Assembly (NCBI RefSeq): GCF_001477625.1
Contig: NZ_CP013692.1
Coordinates: forward strand, 1,736,001 to 1,800,000
DNA length: 64,000 bases
Reading direction: 5' to 3'
Source: Paucibacter sp. KCTC 42545
GTDB lineage: Bacteria > Pseudomonadota > Gammaproteobacteria > Burkholderiales > Burkholderiaceae_C
Every line of letters begins with the position of its first letter. Position 1 is the first letter of the stretch. Positions 37,392 through 46,867 of this stretch are shown in pieces. The notes under the pieces are model-generated. The model had not been told where the DNA came from. It made no database searches and was given only the letters and a program-made list of their open reading frames with translations. The position numbers and the translations under genes are program-made.

Positions 37392-38597
37392 ATGAGCAAG
37401 AAGGTAAGGATCGCCATCCTGGGCGGCGCGGGCATGATGGGGCAGGGCATCATTCGCGATTTGTTGTCTGAGCGCGCCGTGGTCGATGTCGCGGAAATCA
37501 AGCTGTTTGATTCCAATCGCGAGCGCATGACGGCCTTGACCCTGGAGCTCAACGACGCGCGCCTGACGCTGCATGAGCTGGATGTGAGCGATCCCCAGGC
37601 GCTCGCCCGCTCCCTCGATGGCTCAGACATTTGCGTCAACTCAGTGCCGACGCTGGCCGGCTTTCAAATGGCCATTTTTGAGGCTGCCTTGGCTGCCAAG
37701 GTGGACTATGTCGATCTGGGTGGCTTGGGGACCTACACGGTCAAACAGCTGGAGTGGCATGAGCGTTTCCGCGCCGAAGGTGTGGTGGCCGTGCTCGGCG
37801 TCGGCGCCGATCCAGGCATGTCGAATGTGATCTGCCGCGCCGTGGCGGATGAGCTCGATGAGATCGACAGCATCAAGCTCTACTGGGCCGCGACACTGTC
37901 CGGCCCCGAGAATCCGGTGCTGGTGCCGCCCTACAGTGTCTCGACGGTCTTGGCCGAGTACGCGCATCCCTGCTTGCAGTTCCTGGATGGCCGTCATGTG
38001 GAATGCGCGCCGCAGACCGGCATCGAAGTGATCGATCTGCCGCAGCCTTGGGGGCGTTGCGAATTCATGTATTCGATCCACTCCGAGCAGCTGACTGTGC
38101 CGCTGGCGGAGGGCATTCGCGAAAAGGGCATCAAGGAATTCACCTGGAAGCTGCATCTGCCCAAGCGCGAGCATGAGGCCTGGGTCGGCTTGGTCAAGGC
38201 CGGCTTTGGTGATTTCGACCGGCCGGTGGAGATCAACGGCGTCGCGGTTCGCCCGCTGGATGTGCTGAATGCCGTCATCAGCCGCAATATCAGCGAGAAG
38301 GCAGCGCAGATTCCCGAGCAAAAGAGCAGTGAGATCCACTTCGCCATCGGGCACGGCCGGGTTGGCGGCCAAGCGGCCACGGTGCGTTGCGAGGTGCTGG
38401 TTCATGCCGACCCGATGTACGCCGGCTATGTGGATGCGGCAACCTCGATGAACGCCTCCATCGCCGTTCAGCTGATGTTGCGTGATCCGCGTCGCCCCGG
38501 CGTCTACGCCCCAGAGGCCTACTTCAAGGTGGATGCCTACTTTGAAGAGGCCAGAAAGCGCAAGTTCGCGATCTCGCTGACACGCGAGTTGGCTTGA
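37392..38597 (+). CDS. Saccharopine dehydrogenase family protein
   Basis: A 401-residue NAD(P)-binding protein. The N-terminal Rossmann motif is ILGGAGMMGQGIIRDL, and the typical VDYVDLGGLG and GADPGMSNV segments follow. Members include saccharopine reductases, carboxynorspermidine synthases and many uncharacterised reductases, all acting on imines formed between amino compounds and carbonyls. AAGGAAG precedes the ATG. The stop overlaps the start of the aldehyde dehydrogenase (TTGA), so the two probably work on the same compound. Exact substrate unknown. Confidence 0.82.
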   Translation: MSKKVRIAILGGAGMMGQGIIRDLLSERAVVDVAEIKLFDSNRERMTALTLELNDARLTLHELDVSDPQALARSLDGSDICVNSVPTLAGFQMAIFEAALAAKVDYVDLGGLGTYTVKQLEWHERFRAEGVVAVLGVGADPGMSNVICRAVADELDEIDSIKLYWAATLSGPENPVLVPPYSVSTVLAEYAHPCLQFLDGRHVECAPQTGIEVIDLPQPWGRCEFMYSIHSEQLTVPLAEGIREKGIKEFTWKLHLPKREHEAWVGLVKAGFGDFDRPVEINGVAVRPLDVLNAVISRNISEKAAQIPEQKSSEIHFAIGHGRVGGQAATVRCEVLVHADPMYAGYVDAATSMNASIAVQLMLRDPRRPGVYAPEAYFKVDAYFEEARKRKFAISLTRELA

Positions 38598-40105
38598 ACA
38601 CGGCAGCAGCCAGCATGCGCCACCAGCTCTACATCAACGGTGCTTTCGTCGAGCCCGTCGGCGGCGTCTACTTGGACGTCATCGATCCGGCTTGCGAAGA
38701 GGTGTTCGCTCAGGCCGCGGCGGCCAGTGCTGCGGATGTCGACGCAGCGGTGGCGGCAGCTCGCCATGCCTTTGATCACGGCCCTTGGCCACGGATGGCT
38801 GCCGGGCAACGCGCCGCCGTGTTGCGCCACGTGGCCAGTGCCATCCGGCAGGATCAGCAAGCGCTGGCCCAGCTGGAGCTGCGTGACAACGGCAAGCCTT
38901 TGAAAGAAGCGCTTTGGGATGTCAGTGACGCCGCCTTTTGCTTTGATTTCTACGCCGATATGGCTGAACAAATCGAAGCCGAGGGTGAGGCTGCGGTGGA
39001 TGTGGGCGATGCACGCTTTGCCTGCCGCGTGCGCAAGGAGCCGCTCGGTGTGGTGGGTGCCATCACGCCTTGGAACTTCCCGCTGCTGATGGCGGCTTGG
39101 AAGGTGGCGCCTGCCTTGGCTGCAGGCTGTAGCGTGGTGCTCAAGCCTTCCGAGCTATGCCCGCTGAGTTGCGGTGAACTGGCTCGTTACCTGCACGCAG
39201 CCGGCCTGCCAGCCGGCGTCTTTAACCTGATTACCGGCACGGGGCCGGAGGCTGGCGCGCCGCTGGCGGCTCATCCGGGCGTCGACAAACTGGCCTTCAC
39301 CGGCTCGCAGGCAACCGGTTCCAAGATCATGGCCGAGGCGGCACGCGACATCCGCAAAGTCAGCCTGGAGTTGGGCGGCAAGTCGCCCTTCATCATCTTT
39401 GCCGACGCTGACCTCGATCAAGCGGTGCAGTGGATCCAGTTCGGCATCTTTTGGAATCAGGGCCAGGTCTGTTCCGCCACCTCGCGGGTCTTGGTGCAGC
39501 GGCCTTTGTATGCCGCGCTGGTGGCGCGTTTGAAGGCCGCGGCCGAAGCAATCACCATCGGGCGGGGCGATGAGGACAGCGTGCAGATGGGCCCGCTGGT
39601 CAGCGCCGCGCAGCATGCCAAGGTGATGGGTGCCATTGCGGCCGGCGTGCAAGGCGGGGCCCGCTTGGTGACGGGCGGCGAGCGGCCTGCGCATCTGTCC
39701 CGTGGCTACTTTCTTCAGCCAACCGTCTTCACCGATGTCCCCACCGACCACGTCTTGTGGCGCGAAGAAGTGTTTGGCCCGGTGGTTGGCATCAATGCCT
39801 TTGACGACGAGGCCGAGGCCATCGCCTTGGCCAACGACAGCCGCTACGGCCTGGCAGGCGCGGTGATGTCGGCCGATCTAGAACGCTGCGACCGCGTGGC
39901 GCGCGCGCTCCGTGCGGGCGTGGTCTGGATCAACTGCTCGCAACCCACTTTCACTCAATTGCCCTGGGGTGGCTACAAGGCCTCGGGCATTGGCCGGGAA
40001 CTCGGGCGGCACGGCATCGAGGCCTTTATGGAGATCAAGCAGATCACCAGTTTTGTGAGCGATGAGCCCTGGGGCTGGTACCCGGACAAGGCGAAGCCCG
40101 CGTGA
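38594..40105 (+). CDS. Aldehyde dehydrogenase family protein
   Basis: A 503-residue NAD(P)-dependent enzyme that oxidises an aldehyde to an acid. It has the NAD-binding VVGAITPWNFPLLMAAWK, the general base in LELGGKSPFIIF (about residue 259) and the catalytic cysteine in NQGQVCSATSRVL (about 293). The sequence resembles betaine-aldehyde and aminoaldehyde dehydrogenases. The TTG at 38594 overlaps the previous stop; ATG 38615 is an alternative start. With its partner it probably handles an amino-aldehyde. Confidence 0.9.
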   Translation: MNTAAASMRHQLYINGAFVEPVGGVYLDVIDPACEEVFAQAAAASAADVDAAVAAARHAFDHGPWPRMAAGQRAAVLRHVASAIRQDQQALAQLELRDNGKPLKEALWDVSDAAFCFDFYADMAEQIEAEGEAAVDVGDARFACRVRKEPLGVVGAITPWNFPLLMAAWKVAPALAAGCSVVLKPSELCPLSCGELARYLHAAGLPAGVFNLITGTGPEAGAPLAAHPGVDKLAFTGSQATGSKIMAEAARDIRKVSLELGGKSPFIIFADADLDQAVQWIQFGIFWNQGQVCSATSRVLVQRPLYAALVARLKAAAEAITIGRGDEDSVQMGPLVSAAQHAKVMGAIAAGVQGGARLVTGGERPAHLSRGYFLQPTVFTDVPTDHVLWREEVFGPVVGINAFDDEAEAIALANDSRYGLAGAVMSADLERCDRVARALRAGVVWINCSQPTFTQLPWGGYKASGIGRELGRHGIEAFMEIKQITSFVSDEPWGWYPDKAKPA

Positions 40106-40231
40106 GCCGAGGGCGACATCAGCAAGTTCTTGAAGTTTGTTTATCGGGTGAATCGAAGTTCAGTCTTACGCGTTTCAACGTGACGCAATCGCCGGCGACG
40201 GCAACTCCACCAATCAGACGGGAGATCAAAC

Positions 40232-41653
40232 ATGGTTCTTCAGCATCTTGAACATCGGACACGCGCAGCCCGCTTGCGCCGAACAACGCTGTCTTGCCTG
40301 ATGGCGGGGATGGCCCTGGCCGTGGCGAGTTCTGCCGCTTTCGCCTCCGATGCCCCCGCGCTTGGGCCCGGGCGCACGCCGCTCGGTGGGGAGGTGGCGG
40401 GCAATAAGGATGGTCGCATCCCAGCCTGGGTCAACGAGGCGCAAGCGGTGGAGGGCTGGTCCTACGGCAAGCTGCGCAAGGATCACTGGAAGTACAAGGG
40501 CGACAAGCCCATCGCTTCGATCACCGCCAGCAATGCGGCCCAGTTCGCGGAGCAGCTGAGCCCCGGCCAACTGGCCTTGCTCAAGCAAAACCCCGGCTTT
40601 CAGATGGATGTCTACCCGACGCGGCGCAGCTGCGGCGCGCCGGACTTTGTGGCCGAGAACACCAAGAAGAACATCGGCACGGCCAAGCTGGGTGATGACG
40701 GTTGGAGCTTGAAGCAAGCGGTGGTGCCGGGCATTCCGTTCCCCACGCCCACCAGCGGCGAGCAAGCCATGATGAACTGGAAGATGCGCTACCACGGGGT
40801 TGGCATCGACTATCCGAATGGCTTCACCTTCGTCTCGCCACGCCGCGGCAGCGAGGACTGGATCCAGGCCGGCTTCGAACAAACCATGTTCTATCCCTGG
40901 GGCAAGAAGGGCTCCAACAAATTGTCCGACGTGGGCAATATCGAGTACTTCACCTACTTCAGCTACAAGTCGCCGGCGGCGCTAGCCGGCCAGGCCTTGG
41001 CGGCCAATGTCTACCTCGACACCGCCAGCAGCGAAACCTTTTACTACTTCCCGGGCCAGCGCCGCGTGCGCCGCCTGCCGGCCTATGCCTACGACGCGCC
41101 GCAGATCGGTTTCGAGAACCAGTATCTGCTGGACGAGACCATTATGTTCACCGGCACTCTGGATCGCTTTGACTGGAAGCTGGTCGGCAAGAAGGAAATG
41201 CTGGTGCCCTACAACGTATTCGGGGCCTATGACTTCAAGGCCAAGACGTCCGAGGTGATGCAGAAGAACGCGCTGGCGGCGAGTTCGCGCCGCTACGAGT
41301 TGCACCGGGTCTGGGTGGTCGAAGCCAGCGTGAAGAAGGGTGCTCGCCATGTCTCGCCCAAGCGCACCTACTACCTCGATGAGGACAGCTGGAACGCGGT
41401 GCTGGCCGAGGACTACGACATGCAGGGTGCGCTGTGGAAGGTGCGCGAGGGCTTCCTGATCCCGGTCTACGAGACCGGCACCTGTGACGTGGCCGCCTTC
41501 AGCCAATACAACCTGCCGGAAGGCCGCTACATCCTGGACTTCAGCACCGTCGCTGCAGGCGCGGACGTCAGGTGGCTGACCGAGGCCAGCGGTGACCGCA
41601 TGAAGCCCTCGTTCTTCACCTCCGAAAACCTGCGCGCCATCAGCGACCGTTGA
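40232..41653 (+). CDS. DUF1329 family periplasmic protein
   Basis: A 473-residue exported protein with a long signal (LSCLMAGMALAVASSAAFAS) and the DUF1329 body: GRIPAWVNEAQAV, FQMDVYPTRRSCGAPDFV, FYYFPGQRRVRRLPAYAYDA and the late RTYYLDEDSWNAVLAEDYD. The domain is considered LolA/LolB-like, so a lipid or other hydrophobic carrier role in the periplasm is reasonable. GGGAG precedes the ATG. It is followed by DUF1302, RND and YCF48-like genes, a set that recurs in proteobacteria and is probably one envelope transport unit. Confidence 0.85.
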   Translation: MVLQHLEHRTRAARLRRTTLSCLMAGMALAVASSAAFASDAPALGPGRTPLGGEVAGNKDGRIPAWVNEAQAVEGWSYGKLRKDHWKYKGDKPIASITASNAAQFAEQLSPGQLALLKQNPGFQMDVYPTRRSCGAPDFVAENTKKNIGTAKLGDDGWSLKQAVVPGIPFPTPTSGEQAMMNWKMRYHGVGIDYPNGFTFVSPRRGSEDWIQAGFEQTMFYPWGKKGSNKLSDVGNIEYFTYFSYKSPAALAGQALAANVYLDTASSETFYYFPGQRRVRRLPAYAYDAPQIGFENQYLLDETIMFTGTLDRFDWKLVGKKEMLVPYNVFGAYDFKAKTSEVMQKNALAASSRRYELHRVWVVEASVKKGARHVSPKRTYYLDEDSWNAVLAEDYDMQGALWKVREGFLIPVYETGTCDVAAFSQYNLPEGRYILDFSTVAAGADVRWLTEASGDRMKPSFFTSENLRAISDR

Positions 41654-41680
41654 CGCCTCGCCATCCTCAAGGAGAAATTC

Positions 41681-43312
41681 GTGAAAAAACCAAATTTCGC
41701 GGCGGGCGTGCTCGCCGCCGCTGCGGCCATCGCTTGCGCCGGTGCCTCCGCTGAAACCTTCAGCACCGACTACTTCACTGGTAGCTTTGACTCCACGCTG
41801 AGCCTTGGCACAGGCATTCGCACCAAGGCGCCAAGTGGGGCCTTGATCATTGAAGGCAATCAAGGCGGGCCCGCCGGGCAACTGGCGATCACCAGCGCCA
41901 TGGGTGACCAGGGCGACCTGAACTACGCCAAGAACGACGCCTTCACCCGCTACCTCAAAGGCTCGCATGAACTGCTGCTGAAGTTCCCGGAGAACTTCAC
42001 GGCCATGGCGCGGGTCAGCTGGCTGCGCGACTTTGCGGCCACCCGCACCACCGGTTGGACCAGCGCCACCACGCCGCCCGGCCTGGACGGCAACCTGGCC
42101 GACGATGCGCGCAGCGATCTGAAGTTCAAGGCGCGTTTGCTGGACCTCTGGGTCAGCAAGAAGTTCGAAATCGGCGATCAGTCGGTGCGCGTGCGGGCCG
42201 GCAATCAGGTCATCAGTTGGGGCGAAAGCCTGTTCGTGCCAGGTGGCATCAACGTCACCAACGCGGTGGACGTGATGCGCTTGTCGCAGCCCGGCACGCA
42301 AATCAAGGAAGCCATCCTGCCAGCGCCCATCATCAGCGCGGCCACCGGCCTGGGCAATGGTTTGAACGCCGAGGCCTATGTGCAGCTGGGCTGGAACGCC
42401 AACTACATGCCGCCGACCGGCAGCTACTGGTCGGTCTCCAATGGCCTGGGCGCAGGCCACGACAGCTACGGCCTGCAAGAGGACAAGGCGCGCAATAGCG
42501 GCCAGTGGGGCGTGTCGCTGCGCTATCAGCCGCAAGGCACACAGCTGAACCTGGGCGCCTACGTCATCAACTACCACGACAAGTCACCCACCTTCACCTT
42601 CAACAACCCGGACGGGGCGATGGGCTGGGTGTACGGCGAGGATCGCAAGCTGTACGGCTTGTCGGCCAACTTCCCGCTCGGCGACTGGGCCATTGGTGGC
42701 GAAGTGTCCTACCGGCCAAAAGATGCGGTGACCCTCAATGCCGCCAATGGCTGTGCCTCGCAGAACGGCACTTGCGCGGTGGACAGCGCGCGCATTCAGA
42801 TGGCGCTGACGGGCTTGTTCAGCCTCAGCCCGGACACCTCGCCAACACTGCTAAAGGTCTTGGGCGCTGACTCCGGCACGCTGCTGGCCGAGGCCGTGGC
42901 GATCCGCTTCCCCAATTTGAAGACGCAGTACGGCGATGACTTGATTGCCGCGGGCGGCTGGGGCTGGGGACAGGAGAAGTCGGTCGCGGGCACGCCCTTG
43001 GCGGTGGGCACCAAGAACTCGTCGGGTTTCAGCTTTGACTTCAGCTGGGTCTACGACGGCACCTTGATTCCGGGCTGGCAGGTGGTGCCCGAGGTGTACT
43101 ACTTCCGCGCACTCTCGGGCCGCACACCGAACGGCGCCGCCACCTTCATGAAGGGCGCGAGCTCGGCCAATTACATCGTGAGCTTCATCCAGAACCCGGC
43201 CAAGTGGCAGTTCGCGATCAATTACGCCCGCTTCATGGGGGGCGACAGCGCCTTTGACCAGCCTTACCGCGACCGCGACTTCATCGGCCTGAATCTTTCG
43301 CGCAATTTCTAA
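41681..43312 (+). CDS. DUF1302 family outer-membrane protein
   Basis: A 543-residue protein with a signal (GVLAAAAAIACAGASAETF) and a beta-barrel-like body rich in alternating and aromatic strands. It ends in DFIGLNLSRNF, with the terminal Phe of outer-membrane proteins. VRVRAGNQVISWGESLFVPG is a hallmark of DUF1302. The start is GTG 41681 behind AAGGAG. It lies 27 bases after DUF1329. The likely role is an outer-membrane channel for a hydrophobic compound moved by the neighbouring RND protein. Confidence 0.85.
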   Translation: MKKPNFAAGVLAAAAAIACAGASAETFSTDYFTGSFDSTLSLGTGIRTKAPSGALIIEGNQGGPAGQLAITSAMGDQGDLNYAKNDAFTRYLKGSHELLLKFPENFTAMARVSWLRDFAATRTTGWTSATTPPGLDGNLADDARSDLKFKARLLDLWVSKKFEIGDQSVRVRAGNQVISWGESLFVPGGINVTNAVDVMRLSQPGTQIKEAILPAPIISAATGLGNGLNAEAYVQLGWNANYMPPTGSYWSVSNGLGAGHDSYGLQEDKARNSGQWGVSLRYQPQGTQLNLGAYVINYHDKSPTFTFNNPDGAMGWVYGEDRKLYGLSANFPLGDWAIGGEVSYRPKDAVTLNAANGCASQNGTCAVDSARIQMALTGLFSLSPDTSPTLLKVLGADSGTLLAEAVAIRFPNLKTQYGDDLIAAGGWGWGQEKSVAGTPLAVGTKNSSGFSFDFSWVYDGTLIPGWQVVPEVYYFRALSGRTPNGAATFMKGASSANYIVSFIQNPAKWQFAINYARFMGGDSAFDQPYRDRDFIGLNLSRNF

Positions 43313-43344
43313 GCTGCACGACTTTTTTGCTGGCAAGGCGATCA

Positions 43345-45738
43345 ATGACTCACCGTTATCTCGACCGTTTCGAAGCCCTCTGCTTTGGCCGGCGCAAGCT
43401 GCTGATGTGGCTGCTGCTTGCGCTGACTCTGGCCATGGGTTTCTTCGGCAAGCAGCTGCGCATGGAGGCCGGCTTCGAAAAGCAGATGCCGACTCACCAC
43501 CCTTATGTGGATACCTTCCACGCCTATCGTGACGACGTGATGGGAGCCAACCGGCTCAATATCGTGGTGCGTGCGAAGAAGGGGACGATCTGGACAGCGG
43601 CCGGCCTGAGCCGGCTCTACCAGGTGAGTCAAGCGGTGACGTTCTTGCCCAATGTGGAGCGACTCGGCGTGCAGTCGCTGTGGACGCCCAATAGCTTTGT
43701 CAACGAGATCACCGAAGAAGGCTTCCGTGCCGACCCCTTGATCGATGGCAGCATCACGCCGGAAGCGCTGGACGAAGCGGCGATTCTCAAGATCAAGGCC
43801 GCTGCGATTCAGGGGGGATTCATCGGTACCTTGGTCTCGCGTGGCCAAGACAGTGCCATGGTCACGGCCGAACTGATCGAGACCGATAAGGACGGCCACA
43901 AGCTCGACTATGTCGACTACAACCGCATCCTCGAGGAGCAGATTCGCCAGCGCTTCGAGGACGCCGACTTCTCGATCGAGATCATCGGCTTTGCCAAGCA
44001 AATCGGCGAGATCGCCGATGCCGCAAGCTCGGTGCTGGTGTATTTCGCCCTGGCCATCTTGCTCACCGCAGTAGCCGTGTACTGGTACTGCCGCTCGCTG
44101 CTGTTCACGCTGCTGCCGATTCTGTGCTCCTTCACCTCGCTGATCTGGCAGTTTGGCGCGCTGCATCTGCTTGGCTTCGGGCTCGATCCTCTGGCGGTGT
44201 TGGTGCCATTTTTGGTCTTCGCCATCGGCGTGTCGCATGGTGTGCAGCAGATCAACTTCATCGTCCGTGAAGTCTCACTGGGCCGCAGCTGCGAGCAGGC
44301 TTGTCGCGCCAGCTTGTCGGGGCTCTTGATCCCCGGCACCTTGGCCTTGGCGACAGCTTTTGTGTCCTTCATCACCTTGCTGCTGATTCCGATTCCCATG
44401 GTGCGGGAGCTGGCGATTGCCGCCTCGCTGGGGGTGGGCTTCAAGATCATCACCAATCTGGTCATGCTGCCGGTGCTGGCGTCCTTCTTCCAGATGAGCC
44501 CCGACTACGCCAACGCCGCCATGAATTTGCGCGAGGCCCGCGCTGTCTGGTTGCGCAAGCTGGCGCGCATTGCGCAGCCGCGCAATGCGGCCATCTGCTT
44601 GACGTTGGTGGGCGCGGTGTTTGGCCTGGCGGTTTGGCAAAGCCATGGCCGGGTGGTGGGCACCGTGCTACCTGGCGCGCCCGAGCTGCGCCCGGATGCG
44701 CGCTTCAATCTCGACGCGGTGTCGATCGCCAGCAATTACGACACCGGCCTGGACTGGCTGACCATCATCTTCGAGGCCAAGTCCGCTACTGGCGCAGCCG
44801 CGCCCGACCCCGGCATCGGCTTTTGCGGCAACGTCAATATCGGCCTGTACCAGGACCGCTTTGTGTGGGCGATGCAGCCGGTGGAGGGGGTGCTGTCGAT
44901 TGCCGCTTTCTCCGAGCAAATGAAGCAGTACAACCTGGGCTACAACGAGGGCAATCCCAAGATGGAGTCGGTGCCGCTCGATGCCGCCAACTTCGCGGCC
45001 TTGGCCACCGAGATCTCGCGCGGTCGCGGCACCATGCGCAAGGATTGCAGCATGACGGCGGTGCATCTGTACCTGAACGATCACAAGGCGGTCACCATCC
45101 ACCGGGTCATCGATGCCGTCAAGGCCTTCGCCGCCAGCAATACCGAGCCGGGTGTGCAAATTCGCTTGGCCTCAGGCAATGCCGGCGTGCTGGCAGCTGT
45201 GAACGAGACGCTGGAGCAGAGCGAGTTGCCCATGCTGCTCTATGTCTACGCCGCCATCGTCGCCTTGGTGTTGCTGACCTACCGTGACTTCCGCGCCGTG
45301 CTGGCCTGCTGCCTGCCGCTCACCATTGGCACTTTCATCGGCTACTGGTTCATGAAGGAGCTGCAGATCGGCCTGACGGTGGCCACCTTGCCAGTGATGG
45401 TGCTGGCCGTGGGCATCGGTGTTGACTACGCCTTCTACATCTACAACCGCTTGCAGCTGCATCTGTCCCGTGGCCTGGAGATCAGCGCGGCGCTGGAGCA
45501 AGCCATTCTGGAGGTGGGCACCGCCACCATCTTCACCGCCGTCACGCTGGCGGTGGGCGTGGCCACCTGGTCCTTCTCCGAGCTGAAGTTCCAGGCCGAT
45601 ATGGGCAAGCTGCTGGCCTTTATGTTCATGGTCAATATGGTCATGGCGATGACCGCGCTGCCCGCTTTTGCAGTCTGGCTGGAGCGTTTGTTTCCGCGCA
45701 CCCAAGCCGCCCGCGTCCCTGGGCTGATGCAGCACTGA
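43345..45738 (+). CDS. RND/MMPL-family exporter
   Basis: A 797-residue inner-membrane protein with the duplicated RND layout: one helix (LLMWLLLALTLAMGFFGKQL), a periplasmic domain, five helices including FLVFAIGVSHGVQQINF, then a repeat with a second loop and LPVMVLAVGIGVDYAFYIYN. The paired GVSHG and GVDYA helix-4 motifs are typical of MMPL/HAE3 lipid exporters rather than drug pumps. ATG 43345 follows AAGG; the TTG at 43327 is less likely. It acts with the DUF1302 and DUF1329 proteins in a predicted lipid or hydrophobic-molecule transport unit. Confidence 0.87.
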   Translation: MTHRYLDRFEALCFGRRKLLMWLLLALTLAMGFFGKQLRMEAGFEKQMPTHHPYVDTFHAYRDDVMGANRLNIVVRAKKGTIWTAAGLSRLYQVSQAVTFLPNVERLGVQSLWTPNSFVNEITEEGFRADPLIDGSITPEALDEAAILKIKAAAIQGGFIGTLVSRGQDSAMVTAELIETDKDGHKLDYVDYNRILEEQIRQRFEDADFSIEIIGFAKQIGEIADAASSVLVYFALAILLTAVAVYWYCRSLLFTLLPILCSFTSLIWQFGALHLLGFGLDPLAVLVPFLVFAIGVSHGVQQINFIVREVSLGRSCEQACRASLSGLLIPGTLALATAFVSFITLLLIPIPMVRELAIAASLGVGFKIITNLVMLPVLASFFQMSPDYANAAMNLREARAVWLRKLARIAQPRNAAICLTLVGAVFGLAVWQSHGRVVGTVLPGAPELRPDARFNLDAVSIASNYDTGLDWLTIIFEAKSATGAAAPDPGIGFCGNVNIGLYQDRFVWAMQPVEGVLSIAAFSEQMKQYNLGYNEGNPKMESVPLDAANFAALATEISRGRGTMRKDCSMTAVHLYLNDHKAVTIHRVIDAVKAFAASNTEPGVQIRLASGNAGVLAAVNETLEQSELPMLLYVYAAIVALVLLTYRDFRAVLACCLPLTIGTFIGYWFMKELQIGLTVATLPVMVLAVGIGVDYAFYIYNRLQLHLSRGLEISAALEQAILEVGTATIFTAVTLAVGVATWSFSELKFQADMGKLLAFMFMVNMVMAMTALPAFAVWLERLFPRTQAARVPGLMQH

Positions 45739-45762
45739 TGCAGCGGGCCACCCAAAGTGAAT

Positions 45763-46806
45763 ATGCCAATGTTTGAATCAGCGCGAATCTCAGCTTGGGG
45801 CCACTCCCCAGCGACTTCTCGAGCCATCTTCCGCGCCGCTTTTCGCACCATAGCCATCGCAGTAGCATTTGCCGCTGCCTTGCCAGGTCAGGCGAGCGAG
45901 CCTGCGCCGACGCCGGTGCAACTGCGCCCAGCGACGCGCTCGGCGCACGCCCAGCAAGCGCCGATGCTGGCGGCCGCCTGGGCCGGCGCACGTGCCGTGG
46001 CGGTGGGGGCACATGGCACGGTGCTGCTGTCGGACGACCGCGGCGCTAGCTGGCGCCAGGCCAGTGTGGTGCCCACTCAATTGACCCTGACGGGGCTGTC
46101 TTTCGCCAATGAGCGCGAAGGCTGGGCGGTGGGGCATGGCGGCGTGGTGCTGCACACCCAGGATGGGGGAGAGCGCTGGCAGCTGCAGCGCAGCGAGCTG
46201 AGCCAGGACCGGCCCCTCTTCGCGGTGCATTTCTTTGACCGCGAGCGCGGCGTGGCCGTGGGCCTGTGGTCCCTGGTGCTGGTGACGCGTGATGGCGGCC
46301 GCCACTGGCAGACGCAAGAGCTGGCACCGCCGCCGGGCTCCCAGCGCGCCGACCTCAATTTATTCGGCTTGTTTGCCGGCCCCGGAGGCGCGCTCTATGC
46401 CGCGGCCGAGAAGGGATATGTTTTGCACTCGGCCGACGGTGGGCAAAGCTGGGACTACCTCAGCACCGGCTACCGCGGTTCCTTCTGGTCGGGTCTTGCC
46501 ATGCCGGACGGTGTGTTGCTGGTGGGTGGGCTGCGTGGCGCGCTCTACCGCAGTGGCGACAACGGGCGCAGCTGGAATCGCATCCAGCATGAGTCCAAAG
46601 CCGCCATCACCGCCTGGGCGCAGACAGGAGAGCGCAGCTGCCTGGCAGTCGGGCAAGACGGCTTGCAGCTGCTCAGCACCGACAACGGCGCCAGCTATCA
46701 AGCGGCCCCCCGCCAGGACCGCGCGCGTCTCGCCGCGGTGCTGGCCAATGCCAACAAGCCCGCATTGCTGTTCTCCGGCCAAGGCCCTTTGACCTCACAA
46801 CCCTGA
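45763..46806 (+). CDS. YCF48-like beta-propeller protein
   Basis: A 347-residue exported protein. After a signal region (AFRTIAIAVAFAAALPGQAS) it is built of BNR/YCF48-type blades with Asp-box motifs: SDDRGASWRQ, TQDGGERWQL, TRDGGRHWQT, SADGGQSWDY, SGDNGRSWNR and STDNGASYQA. It has the WD/sialidase-propeller look, with no catalytic residues evident. It commonly accompanies the DUF1302/DUF1329/RND set and may be a periplasmic assembly or carrier factor. The start is ambiguous among GTG 45757, ATG 45763 and ATG 45769. Confidence 0.82.
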   Translation: MPMFESARISAWGHSPATSRAIFRAAFRTIAIAVAFAAALPGQASEPAPTPVQLRPATRSAHAQQAPMLAAAWAGARAVAVGAHGTVLLSDDRGASWRQASVVPTQLTLTGLSFANEREGWAVGHGGVVLHTQDGGERWQLQRSELSQDRPLFAVHFFDRERGVAVGLWSLVLVTRDGGRHWQTQELAPPPGSQRADLNLFGLFAGPGGALYAAAEKGYVLHSADGGQSWDYLSTGYRGSFWSGLAMPDGVLLVGGLRGALYRSGDNGRSWNRIQHESKAAITAWAQTGERSCLAVGQDGLQLLSTDNGASYQAAPRQDRARLAAVLANANKPALLFSGQGPLTSQP

Positions 46807-46867
46807 CGAGCCTAGCGCTAGGCACCGTTCTCAATCCAATCATCTGAGCTCAGCTCAAGCCAATTCC

